DNA from: Blattamonas nauphoetae
Taxonomy: Eukaryota > Preaxostyla > Oxymonadida
Direction: 5' to 3'
Assembly: GCA_033064195.1 (NCBI GenBank)
Contig: JARBJD010000165.1
Span: forward strand, 62,001-126,000
Length of the DNA stretch: 64,000 bases
Below are positions 45,101-57,134 of this stretch, piece after piece (position 1 is the stretch's first letter; the number at the start of each line of letters is the position of its first letter). The notes beneath the pieces were generated by a model. That model was given only the letters and a program-made list of their open reading frames with translations. It searched no databases and was not told where the DNA came from. Made by a program: the position numbers and the translations under genes.

Positions 45101-47237
45101 TCTAAACCCTGCTAGATCTTCTCCTTGACTTTTTTCGCCAGTGCACGCCGCCGTTGTGCAGATCGTGAGAGATGATGAATTTGTGCATCCTTCATACAAT
45201 AATGGTCCAATATACTTCTCCAGATCGTCACAGAATACATATAGGTTGTCCCCATGCGTTGCTGAGGTGTCTGTGAATGACGTCATGTTGAAAAAAATGT
45301 AATGGTTAGGGAAAAAAATGGGTCGTCTCAATTGTCCAGAGAATATCTCCAACAAGCCGCGCATATCCAACGCCGCCCTTAGAATTGGTCCCGGAAAGCG
45401 AGATTTTCAAGAAAGTGCATGAACTAACCAAGAGTCGGCTGTTTGTTCTCGACGAATCCAAACGTACATTGAACACTCCCCCTTCAGAATGGGAGAAGTT
45501 CATCAAAGCAAAAGTTGTCTGAGAAAGTTCGATTTTGCTTGCATCCACTCCAACAAGGAATGGAGTCGCAGAAAAATATGGTCCAACATTTGTTTGAAAT
45601 ATTGTCACAGTACTGTCTGTTAAAGCTGCAATCATTGGCCCAGTGGAGAATACCTCCGAAGCTGACGATGAAATGACGCATTGACTTAGTTTGCAGGTTC
45701 CTTGCCCTGCAATCGCGACGAAGCTTCCGGCGTTGGTTGTTTCAATGTGGGTTAAGGTAAGAAGACTGACTGTCAAAGAGCCGGAATCAACGAAAACAGC
45801 GGTGGAGTCGAGATTGCAAGGAAGAGGAGATGTCATAGTGGTGAGTTTTGAGGTGAGGAGTGTGGTTGATTCGGAAGCGGTTAATGTGCTGATTTTGACG
45901 CTTCCGCTGTTCCCTAACAATGTTAAGGTAACTGATTTGTTCTGAACAGGGAGATTTTGGAGGGAAAAGACTTCCGAATCATCCATTCGTAGGATCAGAT
46001 CGTTCGGGAAATTTTGGATGGCTGCAGCGATTGATGCACATTTGGTGAAGTCTGTAAACCCACACGAAGGATCTGTAGAGCCTCCTGATGTTATATCCTT
46101 AGTCACAGAGTTCGGCACAGAATTTGAAGTAGACGAGATGTTTTGTTCGATTGTGATGTTGGCAAAGTTTGAAAACGAAATAGTTTTGTTTATCGGTATT
46201 CCAAGGAAGATTGTGCTGTCGTTCGTGGATTCGCAGTTCGTAATATTCCTTGTTTGGGCCAAGAGGTCGTTGGTCGTTTCATGAGTGAGGAAGAGATCGT
46301 TCCCGAAGTTTGCCCGATTTCCGGCAAAAAAACATTGAGTGATCTCCACAGAAGCTTTCACACAACAAATGGCCCCACCAAGTCCAGAACTCTCACAATT
46401 GACGAATGAGCAGTTCGCAACGAAAATATGGCCTTTTGCTGCGAAAATAACGCCTCCATTTGCTGAGCCGGAAATATTCGTGAATGAGCAATCAACAAAA
46501 GTTGCTATCTGGTCGGTTTGGTTGATTCCGAGGACGGGCCCACGAATGTCGGTCAGGGCCAAACTGCGGATGGAGAAGACTATATCAGCATTGGGCATGT
46601 GGGGAGATGCGTAAAATTGTTTTTCATGACCTGAAGAGAGTAATTCTTCGGTTTGAAACTTGATATCAGGTGATGGATGGTGAAGATGGTTCATGTAGAA
46701 AAATGTAGATTGGGGATGGAATACAGAGAAATCAATTGCGAAGCATGAGAAGGTAGAATTAATGTCATATGCCACGCACAATGCTTCGAAATTCGTGGGT
46801 GGGTGTTGTTGATCTACTTGGAGTGATATTGAATTGAACTCGCAGGCGGATTGGGAGAGAGCTACAAGAGATTGAGTCGGATCTGCAAGATATATGATCG
46901 ACCCGAAAATATTGAGAACAGAATGGTTGATTAAAATGGCCAGGGACATCGAAGACTGAGTGGAGAATTTGGTTCGTTTCGATGAGAAAGAAACGGCATC
47001 GAACAGAAAAAGAAAAGCCTTTGGGGAACAACACTCATTCAAAAGAAGCATTGTTTCGTTTGTCCCTTCAACAGAAAATTGGTTGTTGTGGAGAGTGAGG
47101 CCTGCGAGGATTGGCCCGGACGGGAGTGCAATATCACATGATGTATCAAGTGTGTTAACGGAAGGGGGGAGGAAGGAGGAGAATGGAGGGATATCTGAAG
47201 CCTGTACAGCTCCAGATAAGAGAATAAAGAGAAACAT
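42131..47237 (-). CDS. Large type I membrane beta-helix surface protein (apparent frameshift in a T-run)
   Basis: Signal peptide MFLFILLSGAVQASD at the start (47237). The ectodomain of about 1,300 residues is rich in Ser, Thr and Asn with many N-x-S/T sites and short beta-helix rungs (GGVIFAAKGHIFVANCSFVN). It has two lead motifs of the type CGF-TDFTKCASIAAAI and CGSPSSPCPTLKTA. A Pro-rich stalk (EPPDPPGPTDPTDPEQPENP) precedes one membrane helix (VTIVSSAVVGCLVVVGTVIA), the stop-transfer RKRRR and a cytoplasmic tail of about 290 residues ending SQSASERS. The frame shifts by one base at a T-run near 45320; the protein reads on sensibly in both frames (GGVGYARL on one side, TSATHGDNLYVFCDDLEKYI on the other). 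A homopolymer sequencing error is the simplest cause. Likely an adhesin or glycocalyx protein of the pectin-lyase-like fold. Confidence 0.75.
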
Positions 47238-47506
47238 GAGAGATCGAAACCCATCATCTGCAAAGATTTGAACTCCAAAAGTTCAGTCCGTGGTCAACAA
47301 AATTATGGCTATCTCAACAATTACAGACACTTATCACGATATCCAGACCACAATTTGGATAAAGGCATTATTATTCTCTGAACGAAATCATGCGAACAAA
47401 AAATGGACGTTGAAGAAAGAGAAGACGGATAAATATATGAACTGAACTTGCTACAAGAGTCAGAGATCTAATTTTCTAAGAATTAGTCTTCAATCAGGGC
47501 CAATTT

Positions 47507-48890
47507 CTACAATTCACGTTCCAAGAATTTGAGATCATGATCTGTTAGCTGTAGCACCCGATCAAGATATGCGTGTGTGCCTGTCGTCGTGCGGACTCGG
47601 ACGGAGTAGAATTCGCCTTTAGTTTTGATTTCTGAGGTGTCCAGCACATACGCCATGAAAGAGGAAGGCGAAAACAAAGTTTGCTTCGGTGTATAGTATC
47701 CTTGTTCATAAGGTTTTGCTCCTTCGTGTCCCGCAACTTTCTTCATCTCCACCCATTCCGACTGCGCTTTGTCTGTGAAACTCTTTGTGTATTTTGTTCT
47801 CATCACTTCGACAACATAATCATTCCAGACGGCTGGGCTAAAATAATTATCCTTTCGATCAACTGAGATTGTCACGAAAACAATATCCGATTTTGTTGTG
47901 AGGTTGAAAAAGTGTCCCCCTTTTCCAACGAACGCCTGGTCGATATAGACTGGCAGATCAACCTTGTTTTTTTCGTCATCGAGTTTCTTTGCTTCTCCGT
48001 CAAGAAATAGGTCCGTGGTTGTTTCATCAGATACCGGCTCACCAGCGGAATGATTCTGAAAGACAATTTTGCATCCTGAGTTTTTGATGGCGATTCCTTG
48101 TGTAATTGTATTCTCGACTGTAAGGGTAAAGTCAGCTATGTTGGCAACTTTAACTTGTCTGATGATTTCTGAGTATGAGGCCCTTTGTGCTGCGGGAAAG
48201 GTGAGTGATGTTCCGAGTCCTTCTGCGGATAAAATGTTCAGAATTGCAGCTGACGGATCAGAACACCTCATTTTTGATAACGTCTCTTCCGTGATGGTTC
48301 CTCCGTCGATCTGGAAAACGAAAGGACCTGACCCGTCCCATTCGGTCTCATCGAGCTTCGCGACGTGTGCCAGTGGTCGAAAGGCAGATTTATCCAAGGG
48401 GAGGATGATGACAGAACCGTCAAATGTTGCGTATTGTTTGACACAAATGTAGTAGTCTTTGGTTGTCCCGCCTGGATTATGACTTGTCGCAAACACGGTG
48501 GAGTCAAACGACAATGTGAGGCTGCGTGTTGACGTCCCTTCCAATAAAATAGTGCCTGAACCCAATATGGTGCTGTTGTGAGTATATTGGCCTTTCATGG
48601 AGAGATGAACGTCATCATTTGAATTGGCACCGAAGTGTGTGACACTAGGAGCAAATTCGTCGACAAGAATGGCACAAATCACGACACGAAAGGTAAATAT
48701 GCTTGTTTTCTCTTTTTGAGATCTAGCTATCGCAACATCGAGTGAGTGGCATGGATGAGTTTGTGAGCAGTTCGCAGAACTTGGCGAACCGTAGTTTATG
48801 AATACTTCTTCAATTGGAATGGTCTCACATGTGTGGAGGTGACATGACATCGACACGCATCGAGGTTGGTAGAGAGGTCTACAGTTTGTG
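47507..48890 (-). CDS. Secreted beta-helix-type protein, 5' end unclear
   Basis: Four hundred and fifty or more residues ending KFLEREL. The lead motif FINYGSPSSANCSQTHPCHS resembles that of the protein at 60.9-62.2 kb (VDCQQATPCSSIDLF). The body is beta-rich with repeated T-x-F/L turns and few helices. The first ATG in frame (48856) has no signal peptide. The frame extends upstream through a Cys-rich stretch (NCRPLYQPRCVSMSCHLHTC) to an AG at about 48894 (TACTGTAG), so a first exon with the signal peptide may be missing or lost. Neighbouring sequence upstream belongs to a broken HEAT-like copy, so the 5' end may have been cut by rearrangement. Confidence 0.6.
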
Positions 48891-49125
48891 GGTGAGAAAT
48901 ACGAACCATTCTACAGTAGAACTTTTTCTGCGAATGTTCGCTTTTTCTCGTGAAGGAGTCGTAGGATCTCACTTCTATCGGCAAAAATGATCTCATCTCG
49001 TCCCAACCTCTCACAGTGTGAAAAATTGTCGGTTGAGATTGGGTGCTTATTTTTGTCACTTTTTTTCAGACTCTTCTTTCTTCAGTATCTCCAAAACGAA
49101 ACAACTGTTTGCTCTGCTTTTCTCG

Positions 49126-49535
49126 TCACAATGTTCTTTTTTGATGATGAAGTGTCCGACAAAACCAAAACGAAATGTCACCACTCAGTGTTTCTGGACA
49201 GGAAAACCGAGAACTTTTGTCCATGACTGATCGGTTCACGCACAAATGGCTAAGATACTGCTCCGATTGGAGGAGAACTTGCTGAAAAACTGTTTCGTGA
49301 ACAGCTTGTTGTTCATTACCATCTTCAATTTCGAGTGTCGCACTATAATCCTGTGGCGGGAACCTCAGAGAGCTGGTGATGATGTGAATGAGACAAGTAT
49401 GCATGTCTTCACAGTCTGGTATGGAGAATGATTGTGGATTGATGGTGGCGATAAGTTTAGAGATCAGATCAGCTTTCACGAGGTCAAGACGGTTTTTATC
49501 TGAATTGACCGAGATCAGATGATCCAACATGTCTA
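49126..49535 (-). pseudogene. C-terminal fragment of a HEAT-like family gene
   Basis: Reads LDLVKADLISKLIATINPQS, CEDMHTCLIHIITSSLRFP and SEQYLSHLCVNRSVMDKSS. It matches 56180-56440 of the copy on the other strand (CEHMHTCLIYLIECFLRLS). The fragment is cut off exactly at the TA of the transposon beginning at 49536, and its upstream part is not found beyond the element. Confidence 0.65.
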
Positions 49536-50459
49536 CAGGGTGAGCCAAAAGTAACCTTCATCCCACAATTGTGTTTTTATGTCATCTTTTCGAAAACAAA
49601 CATCAAATAGAGATCGTTGTCGCTATACTGTTTGCTCACCACCTCATTCACTGATTTCTTTCTAATCAACTTCAGTGCAGTGTACGAATGAAGTCATAGT
49701 GGTGTCACCAAACCGTCCGGCGTCACCAATCCGGCCTTTTTTCTGTGAGGGACTATTTTGGTCAAACTAAGAACAAAATAAAATTTTAGCATTATACTCC
49801 CACCCGATCCCGAGAAAACCTCAAAATACGTTTTACGTTACGAATGCACGCATTTTTTTCAACTTTTTGCGGTCATTTCTCCACAACCAGCCATCCGTTT
49901 TAAATCAAATAAAAGGCATAATAGTCGGATAGATCTCGACAAAAGATGAACAAAAAATAAAAGGATTTTTTTCCTAAGAATATTTTGTCGAGAAAAATAT
50001 GGGTTTTTTCCGATCTTCCCAAATACGCAGAATTTTTTCTCCAAATTTTTGCAAAAATGATCGTTTCACCAAAAAAACGTTTGTGTGAAAAATTTCATCG
50101 AAATCGATTCACTGGTTGTTGAGATATTGTCAAAACGATGTTTTTCATCGGGCAAAAGGGGGTATTTTGAGGATTTCTCGGGATCGCGTGGGAATATAAT
50201 TCTTAAATTTCAGATTTTTCTTAGTTTGACCGATATTGATTTTTCCAGAAAAAAGGCCGGATTGGTGACATGGGACATATTGGTGACACAACTATCAGAT
50301 CGTTCGCATGTCCCGATTTCTGACAAAAAACGAACGAGAATTCAGTTAAGCTTTAATGATCACTCTCTTCATATTTCACGTCTTGAAACTCTCTTTTTTA
50401 ACTTTTGTCGAAAAAGGCTTTGATCGGCCCCTAGAGAAGGTTACTTTTGGCTCACCCTG
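49536..50459. mobile_element. TA-flanked mariner-type MITE (outer)
   Basis: Inverted ends CAGGGTGAGCCAAAAGTAAC, with at least 23 matching bases, flanked by TA (49534-49535 and 50460-50461). The end sequence and TA duplication fit Tc1/mariner. Its own sequence is only about 330 bases; the rest is a second element nested inside at 49699-50292. No coding capacity. Confidence 0.85.
49699..50292. mobile_element. TA-flanked foldback MITE nested in the outer one
   Basis: 594 bases bounded by TA (49697-49698, 50293-50294). The arms are long inverted repeats containing GTCACCAATCCGGCC on the left and its complement on the right. Pairing continues inward through AAAAAAGGCC, TTGGTCAAACTAAG and CCGATCCCGAGAAAACCTC. 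The last bases differ slightly (GTGGTGTCACC, GTTGTGTCACC). Nesting shows it arrived after the outer element. Confidence 0.8.
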
Positions 50460-50727
50460 TATTTAGCTTTTCCTCTCTCTGAACGTCTATCTCAGCACCA
50501 CCAAACGATAATTATCTTCAATCTCCTACGAAGAAGGAGATCACCCCTCCACTCTCACCAACACAGAAACGAGTGAAGACTCGAAGAATGAAACAATCGC
50601 CGCTGCCTGAATGTCCGGAAGATATTTTTTGAAAATCTCCACAGATATCCCTTGCTTATGTGGTATGATCCCACATCATCCACTGATCCATATGATTCTC
50701 TGTTGGAGCGCGAGAACCTGACAACAT

Positions 50728-51104
50728 CAGTCAGTCCTGGATTCCAGAATTTGGCATATTTTTTTTAATAAAGGAGCCGATCACACACTTCTCAACGAAT
50801 ATGGAGATTTTAAGATTCTTCCCATTGGAGAAGAACCAACAGGTGTCTACAATTAGCTACACATAATTGATTCAACCAGAGATTCTTCCTTCGATGGTGC
50901 TGACGGAGATCACCTGTTATGGGTCAGCTCCAATTCGGCTTTCTAGTGGATTATGTCTGACGAATTCATAGTATTTCCCTTCGTAACATCATTTCTGTTA
51001 TTTCTGCTCTTTTCAAATGACACTGGAATCAAGTTGGCATAAAGTGTTGTGATCGTCCCTTACAATAAAAAAGTATTCCAAATTCCGGAATGCGGGACTG
51101 ACTG
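50728..51104. mobile_element. 377-bp MITE in the first exon
   Basis: Inverted ends CAGTCAGTCCTGGATTCCAG and CAGTCAGTCCCGCATTCCGG, followed on both sides by AATTTGG and an A/T run. AT flanks both ends (50726-50727, 51105-51106). Removing the element and one AT restores the frame seen in the intact paralogue (ENLTT then LRSLVASKC). Family uncertain; no coding capacity. Confidence 0.7.
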
Positions 51105-52338
51105 ATTGAGATCTCTCGTTGCTTCGAAATGCGAAGCTGGTGAGGAGATTGAGTGGATGTTCTGCATTCTCCTTTTTGATTATATGTGATTCTGTTAATC
51201 TGGATTCTTCACCCTGTTTTCTGATTTGTTTCATGATTTGATGGAATGGTTTGTGTGTGCTGTGATTGGACTGAACTCGAAAGGTTCGGAAAACAACGAC
51301 TCGTTTTGGTTTGATTGGGATGATGTTGTGGTTGATGAATTTGGAACAGCTCGGATTAGTTTGTCTCTTCTTCTCGACTTTCTTCTTTTTCAGATCTCTC
51401 CGCTTCGCATTCGGATTCCTCCCCTCCCCACTCCCCACAATCCTTCTCCGATGGCATCGCCAGCCTTTCTAAGCTTTTCCTTGATTTGATTCATCAACTT
51501 TCCAAATCCGACCGACGCTTCTCTCGCTCCAAGCGAAGCTCCAACAACTGGCGTCTTCGGTGGATGGACCAGATGAGAATTCGACATCGTCTCCACTTCC
51601 ATCTCCCTCCTTCTCCACACACATCCCTCGCTGCACACCTCAACTCTTCTCCTCGAACTCACTCGTCGTCACCACACTTCAGACAGGAAACACTCCAGCT
51701 TCTGGACATCCTTCACACTCTCCTCACCTCCCCTCCTCCTCCCTCTCTCCACAAACAAACTCTCCCTGAACTGACTCCATTTGACCTCTCCTATCACAGG
51801 ATCTCTCTCATCCAGCCCGACCCCGTCAATCTCAATGAGAAATTCGACTCTTCCCTCTTCGACGAGCCTGACAACGAGAAACTTGTTCGTTCTCTGATGC
51901 GCTGTCTCTCTGTCTGTCAACTCGTTCGTGTTGAGGAATGCATTCGAGACTATCCAGAATTCGTCGATCGATGTGTCTCTGTTCTTCACACCACCGACCC
52001 TCATGTTCGTTCAGCTACGTTTCGCCTCTTCCAAGTCTTCCTCCACGGGATGGATACCATTTCCCTGCTTCCTCGTTGGTGGAATCGACTCCGCTCTTCC
52101 TTTCGCGATGGTCAATTCGAAGAACAGTTCTGCCTGATTTGGTTTTCGACAGTCTGGATCGGCTTCTCAATGAAATTAGGTACTCTGCCGCCTTTTCCAG
52201 GAAAAGACTTCGATTGGGATGGATTGATTCATGCGTCATTGATCGACGATACCAGCTTTATCCTCTCCATCGATCTCCTCGAAGTACTCCGACATAGCAC
52301 GATCCAGATCATGGACACAGCAGCCGAAGTGACAGATA

Positions 52339-54480
52339 TCGGGGTGGCGGGAAAAACTTGGGCGGGCTCTTAGTCGATTCTGGCACTATTTAGCTTAATT
52401 TTCACTTCATACAGTGCCTTTACATGTTTCCTATTTTCAAAAAACGCTAAGTAAAAAACTCATAGTGTCGTGATGGGTGAGAACGGCGAAGAGTCAGGTC
52501 TGATCTGACTTACCATGACTTTCATTCTCAATTAAAGGCGAAATTACTAATATTCATCCTGTTTTACTCTCATTTCATCAAAATTTTCGAAAGATTATAC
52601 ACTTCTGGACGGTGAAATGACATCGAAATTATCCTCGACGATTTCGATCCCTAAGGCGTCTCAGCCTCCTCCGTTCCCTCCGCCACCTCATCACAGTTCA
52701 CTTGCCTCAATGGTTCATTTCGTTAGATTTATTCTCGAATGATTGAAGGGAAAACGTGATCGTGTTCTCAGTGTCTTGTCTCGTGATTTGTGAATCATTT
52801 CTGCACGAGAACAGAGTCTAAATCCTGTGGAAAATGGTTGAATCATGAGAAAGAAGAAACGAAATCAGACCAGAAGTTTTGTAGTAATCATACAAACGGT
52901 TGATGCTTTGTGTCTTGTTTACGCCTTCAGAAAGAACGTTGTTCCTAGTCACAATAAGAGGTGATGTAATGAGAAATATGAGATAGATACGTTTGTTATC
53001 ATGACGACTTAACTGTGCTTAAGAGATTTCGGAGTTGAGAGACCCATTTTTTAATGACGACTGAAACTGTCAGAATCAGAGACAGATCAAACATACAAGC
53101 TAATCATCGAAGAGGCCTCTCTGCTAAAGATTGCTATGCAGATTTACTCCGAGTTTCAACAAACCCCCCGTGCCTTCAAACAATTCGGAATCAGTACCGC
53201 AAATTAGAGGACGGTTCTTTCAGACTGGAATCACGTAAGCCACCCGGACGCCCACGAAGTGTGGCAACAACGGCTAGGATCACGGCAGAGATGGAACGAG
53301 ATCCACACATCTCAGTTAAGAAAATTGCCAAGGTTTGTAGGAAACCAAGATCAACCGTCCGTGATCACATCAAGAAATACATACCTCACAAGAAATACAT
53401 CATCAAAGCAGTCCCTCATGTGCTCACGAATGCTCAGAAAAGAACACGAAAGGTTGAATCTAGACGCATACTTCGTATTCTGAAAGCGAATAAAGATCGA
53501 GAATGGACAAATATCTTTACCGGTGATGAAAGCCAGTTTACGTTCGAGTACCATCACCACCATGTGTGGGTGAACGGACCAAATCCAGGGGCAACGAGGA
53601 TATCACGCAATCATTGGACCAGAAAAGTCATGTTTTGTTTATTTTTGGGATCGATCATGTCCCTGTCGTTGAACCACAGGTGGCGAACACAAGGATGACG
53701 GCAACCTATTTCAGAGACAGAATACTCATCCCGATGGACAGATACCTGACAAATCATGAAGATACACAGCCGATATTCATTCACTATGATAATGCGGCCC
53801 CACACAAAGCTGCATTGATCTCGGACTATTTGGATGAGAGCGGGATGACTCTCATCCCCCATCCTCCTTATTCTCCCGATATATCGCCGTGTGACTTTGC
53901 GATCTTCGGGCGATTAAAATCAAACATGGAAAAAACATACAGAACGACACAAGAGTTAACAAACGCAATACTTGCCCAAATGGAGCTGATATCACGAAGA
54001 GACCGAATTAAAATATTCAAAGAATGGATGAAACGACTTCAGCACGTGATCCGGCGAAATGGCGAATACTTCGACAAACGTATGGTTTTGTTCTTTTTCT
54101 GAGTTTTAATCTCTCACAGGCGAAGAGATGAGGTGGCGGAGGGAACGGAGGAGGCTGAGACGCCTTAGGGATCGAAATCGTCGAGGATAATTTCGATGTC
54201 ATTTCACCGTCCAGAAGTGTATAATCTTTCGAAAATTTTGATGAAATGAGAGTAAAACAGGATGAATATTAGTAATTTCGCCTTTAATTGAGAATGAAAG
54301 TCATAGTAAGTCAGATCAGACCTGACTCTTCGCCGTTCTCACCCATCACGACACTATGAGTTTTTTACTTAGCGTTTTTTGAAAATAGGAAACATGTAAA
54401 GGCACTGTATGAAGTGATAATTAAGCTAAATAGTGCCAGAATCGACTAAGAGCCCGCCCAAGTTTTTCCCGCCACCCCGA
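52339..54480 (+). mobile_element. mariner transposon with 354-bp inverted arms
   Basis: 2,142 bases flanked by TA (52337-52338, 54481-54482). The arms 52339-52692 and 54127-54480 are inverted copies, differing by eye at only a few bases, beginning TCGGGGTGGCGGGAAAAAC. Such long arms are unusual for mariner. One transposase gene lies between them. Removing the element and one TA restores the host frame exactly (EVTD then IILLFEQHQH). Recent insertion. Confidence 0.92.
53054..54102 (+). CDS. mariner transposase (one frameshift)
   Basis: About 345 residues, start ATG at 53054 (MTTETVRIRDRSNIQ). An N-terminal paired helix-turn-helix region (LSAKDCYADLLR, ARITAEMERDPHISVKKIAK) is followed by the DDE core: FTGDESQFTF (first Asp), FIHYDNAAPHKA (second Asp) and PHPPYSPDISPCDFAIFGRL (third Asp, the D34D spacing of mariner). 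It ends RRNGEYFDKRMVLFFF. The two frames meet in TTATTTTTGGGATC near 53645, one base off, again at a homopolymer, so it is either a lesion or a sequence slip. Confidence 0.88.
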
Positions 54481-56452
54481 TATCATCCTCTTATTTGAGC
54501 AACACCAGCATGCCGTCGAACGAATCGTCCACCTTTTCGTCTGCGAAAACATCCAGAAGAACTATGACTCTCTCCATCAGAGAAGTCTCCTTTCATATTG
54601 TGTTCTGATCTCTCTTCAATTGAATCGTGATTTTCCTCCCGTTCTCACACCCTTCATCATTGTACGTCCTGCACTTGAACCTATTCCTACTATTCATTTA
54701 GAGCAACAATTTATCTTGCTCTGCCACACCTCTCTCAACCGACACAAGCCACACCAGCCTCCTCTCGACCTCCTCTTCGAACGAACACTCCGAACGAACC
54801 CTCTCGAATTCTTCCACAATTCACACAATGCCGACATGGATCTTCCACCCACTCTCCTCAACACTTCGTTGTGTGGGTTTCATGCGCTCTGTCGACGTGG
54901 GGTGCATCACAAGCTGTTGGAAACAGAAAATGTGAAAAGAGGCCATCATCTGGCCAACACATTATGGATGTTTTTCACTCCTCTCATCTTAAGCACCTTT
55001 CGTCTCTTTCTGTTTTTCCCTCCACCGCTCGTCGTTCGTTTCTTCCTTCCCGTTCTGTCGTCTCATGTGGATTCTTCCTGGTTTGTCGATTCGTGGAAAG
55101 AAATGATGTCGTCGCTCCTCCTCACCACTGCCCCTTTCGGCGACTTGCACAGTGTGAGAGAACTGTACAGATCCGTTGGACAATCGAGCTGTCACTGCGA
55201 AGACACTTCAACTGAATCGTGTGTCACATATGATTGTGAATCGATCGAATGGCTGAACATCCCAACTGGATTCGACTCTGCTCTCGCTCTCCAAATCCAA
55301 CCATCAGTTGTCATCGACAAATGTGACAAACACTCTCCCTTCTCCAAAGATCTATCGAAGTTCCTGTCGGATGATGCGTCAGACGTGTGCGATGGAGTCT
55401 GCCACGTTGCATCTTTGGTTCGAGACTTAACTCCAGCCAGTTTGAGTTTCATTTCCTCTTCATCTCTTCAGATGCCTCTTCGCATTTGTTGGAAGAAACA
55501 ATGCTCAGAGATTGTGCGTGGTGGATGCTGTGTGTCTTCTTCATTCTCTCATTTCTTCAGCTCACAAGTTCCAGCGGAAGTTTCGGTGAATTTGGAGTTT
55601 GTGAAGAGACTTGTGAGTTTGGGGAGTGTTTCGAATGTGATGGAGATGGTGCGTTTTGGGATGTTGGACGTTGTGATTCGAGGAGTGTCGGAATCATCGT
55701 TTCTGGAGGACTACGAAAACGGTATTTGTGTGATTGGGATTCTTCTTCGTTCGATTTGTGAATTTTTGAAGAAACAAGAAATGGTCTCCCACGACTTCTC
55801 TCCCCTTCTCTCCCAAACTGGATTGACATTCTCGGAAGATTGTTTAGCTTTTCCTCAATTGGGAGGAAGATCGAAGTGTCTCAGAACATGAACAAGCAGT
55901 GATCTTCCGATCTCTCGTTGCCACTGTGAAAGTCCAACCAACATTCGGTCTCTCTCTGGAAACGAAAATCGTAACATTTCTGGAATCTGTGGATCCGAAA
56001 GATGAAGAATCAGCAGATGCTTTTCTCAGCACAATTGCATCGTTCTCTGATAAATCGATGACAGACTTCGTCCAGGCCATTGTGACACTCATTTCGACTT
56101 CCAATAAGGCCATCATCACTTCAACAATGATGATGCTCCAACGACTTCCACTGATGTGTTCGGATGAAGTCCTCTTTGCCCTCGTCAAATCTGATCTGGT
56201 CTTTCAACTCGTCGTTTCTCTCGATCCACAGTCTGTTTCGTTGTCGGATTGTGAACACATGCATACTTGTCTCATTTACCTCATCGAATGTTTTTTGCGG
56301 CTCTCGACTCAGACTAGTCTCACAGAATTTGCAGTTGAAGATGGCGATGAGCGCCAAACTGTTCCTGAAACGATTTTCAAGAAAGTTCTGTCGCCTTCTG
56401 AGATGTACATTTGGGCGATTCTCTTTGAAAGGTCGCAAAACACTATGGTGCG

Positions 56453-57134
56453 TCCCAAAAAATCATTTTTTGCACAATTACCGTTCATCTGTTTAGTCGA
56501 CAGAAAAAGAGTGAATTACTGGATTTCAAGTAGGATCGCGTTCGATAAAGCCATTTTTTGATCCGGACACTTTTGCACACTTTTTATCACAGAACAAGTT
56601 GAAAAATGGAGAAATGATGTAAAACAACGTAAAAACCCTATTCTGTGTGAGAGAACCAATACAAATACATCTATTGAAGAAAAAGACGTGAAAAGTGCGG
56701 ATCGGAAGATTCGACAAGATTGATGAATTTAGACTTAAGAATTGGAGAGACATATCCAATTAAGGTGGTTTGAGATATAAAGTGAAGGGAAATTGAGATT
56801 GATCTGAATTAGAGGACAAGGAGGACGATCAACAAGTCCGTGTCAGTTTGTGATCTATAAGATGAGAAATTCATGACAAAAGATACATGATCGAGTGAAA
56901 ACAGGAGAAAGCATCAGATAGGTGAACAGGCCAGATTGTTTTCTGCCTGTTAGACACGATCCGTCTCACCTGAAAAAAGTGCTGAGTGTCTGTCAATGTG
57001 AACGAAATAAATGACACAAACCAAAAGAATCGCATGCAATACACGGTATAAGGTCGGTTCAATCATCGATCTGACCGATTAAAGTTGTTTGATGGAGAAT
57101 GAGTCACCTGATCTTTGAATTTGTAGAAAAGTGA
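56453..57134. other. AT-rich spacer
   Basis: No gene or repeat that I can support. A mariner-end-like GGTGCGTCCCAAAAAATCA occurs at 56447 without a partner, so it may be a solo remnant. Confidence 0.35.

Larger units (their letters stand above)
50510..56452 (+). pseudogene. HEAT-like family gene with a mariner and a MITE inside it
   Basis: A plus-strand paralogue of the gene at 34.4-37.8 kb. Exon 1 starts around 50510 (TPPLSPTQKRVKTRRM, then LPECPEDIF). It is interrupted by the 377-base element at 50728-51104 and resumes as LRSLVASKCEAGEEIEW. Exon 2 (DLMEWFVCAVIGLNSKGSEN) is at about 51237. The long exon then runs, with frame changes around 51500-51590, to EVLRHSTIQIMDTAAEVTD, where the mariner is inserted. 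It continues after 54483 (ILLFEQHQHAVERIVHLF) through LPPTLLNTSLCGFHALCRRG and ENGICVIGILLRSICEFLKK to SEMYIWAILFERSQ near 56440. The copy is broken by two insertions and several small lesions. Confidence 0.75.

Noticed and set aside
45290-45370. An intron joining the two halves of the surface protein
   Set aside because: No GT-AG pair in the right phase exists without deleting well-formed beta-helix sequence.
56447-56475. A mariner-like end (GGTGCGTCCCAAAAAATCA)
   Set aside because: No matching inverted end or TA pair within reach.
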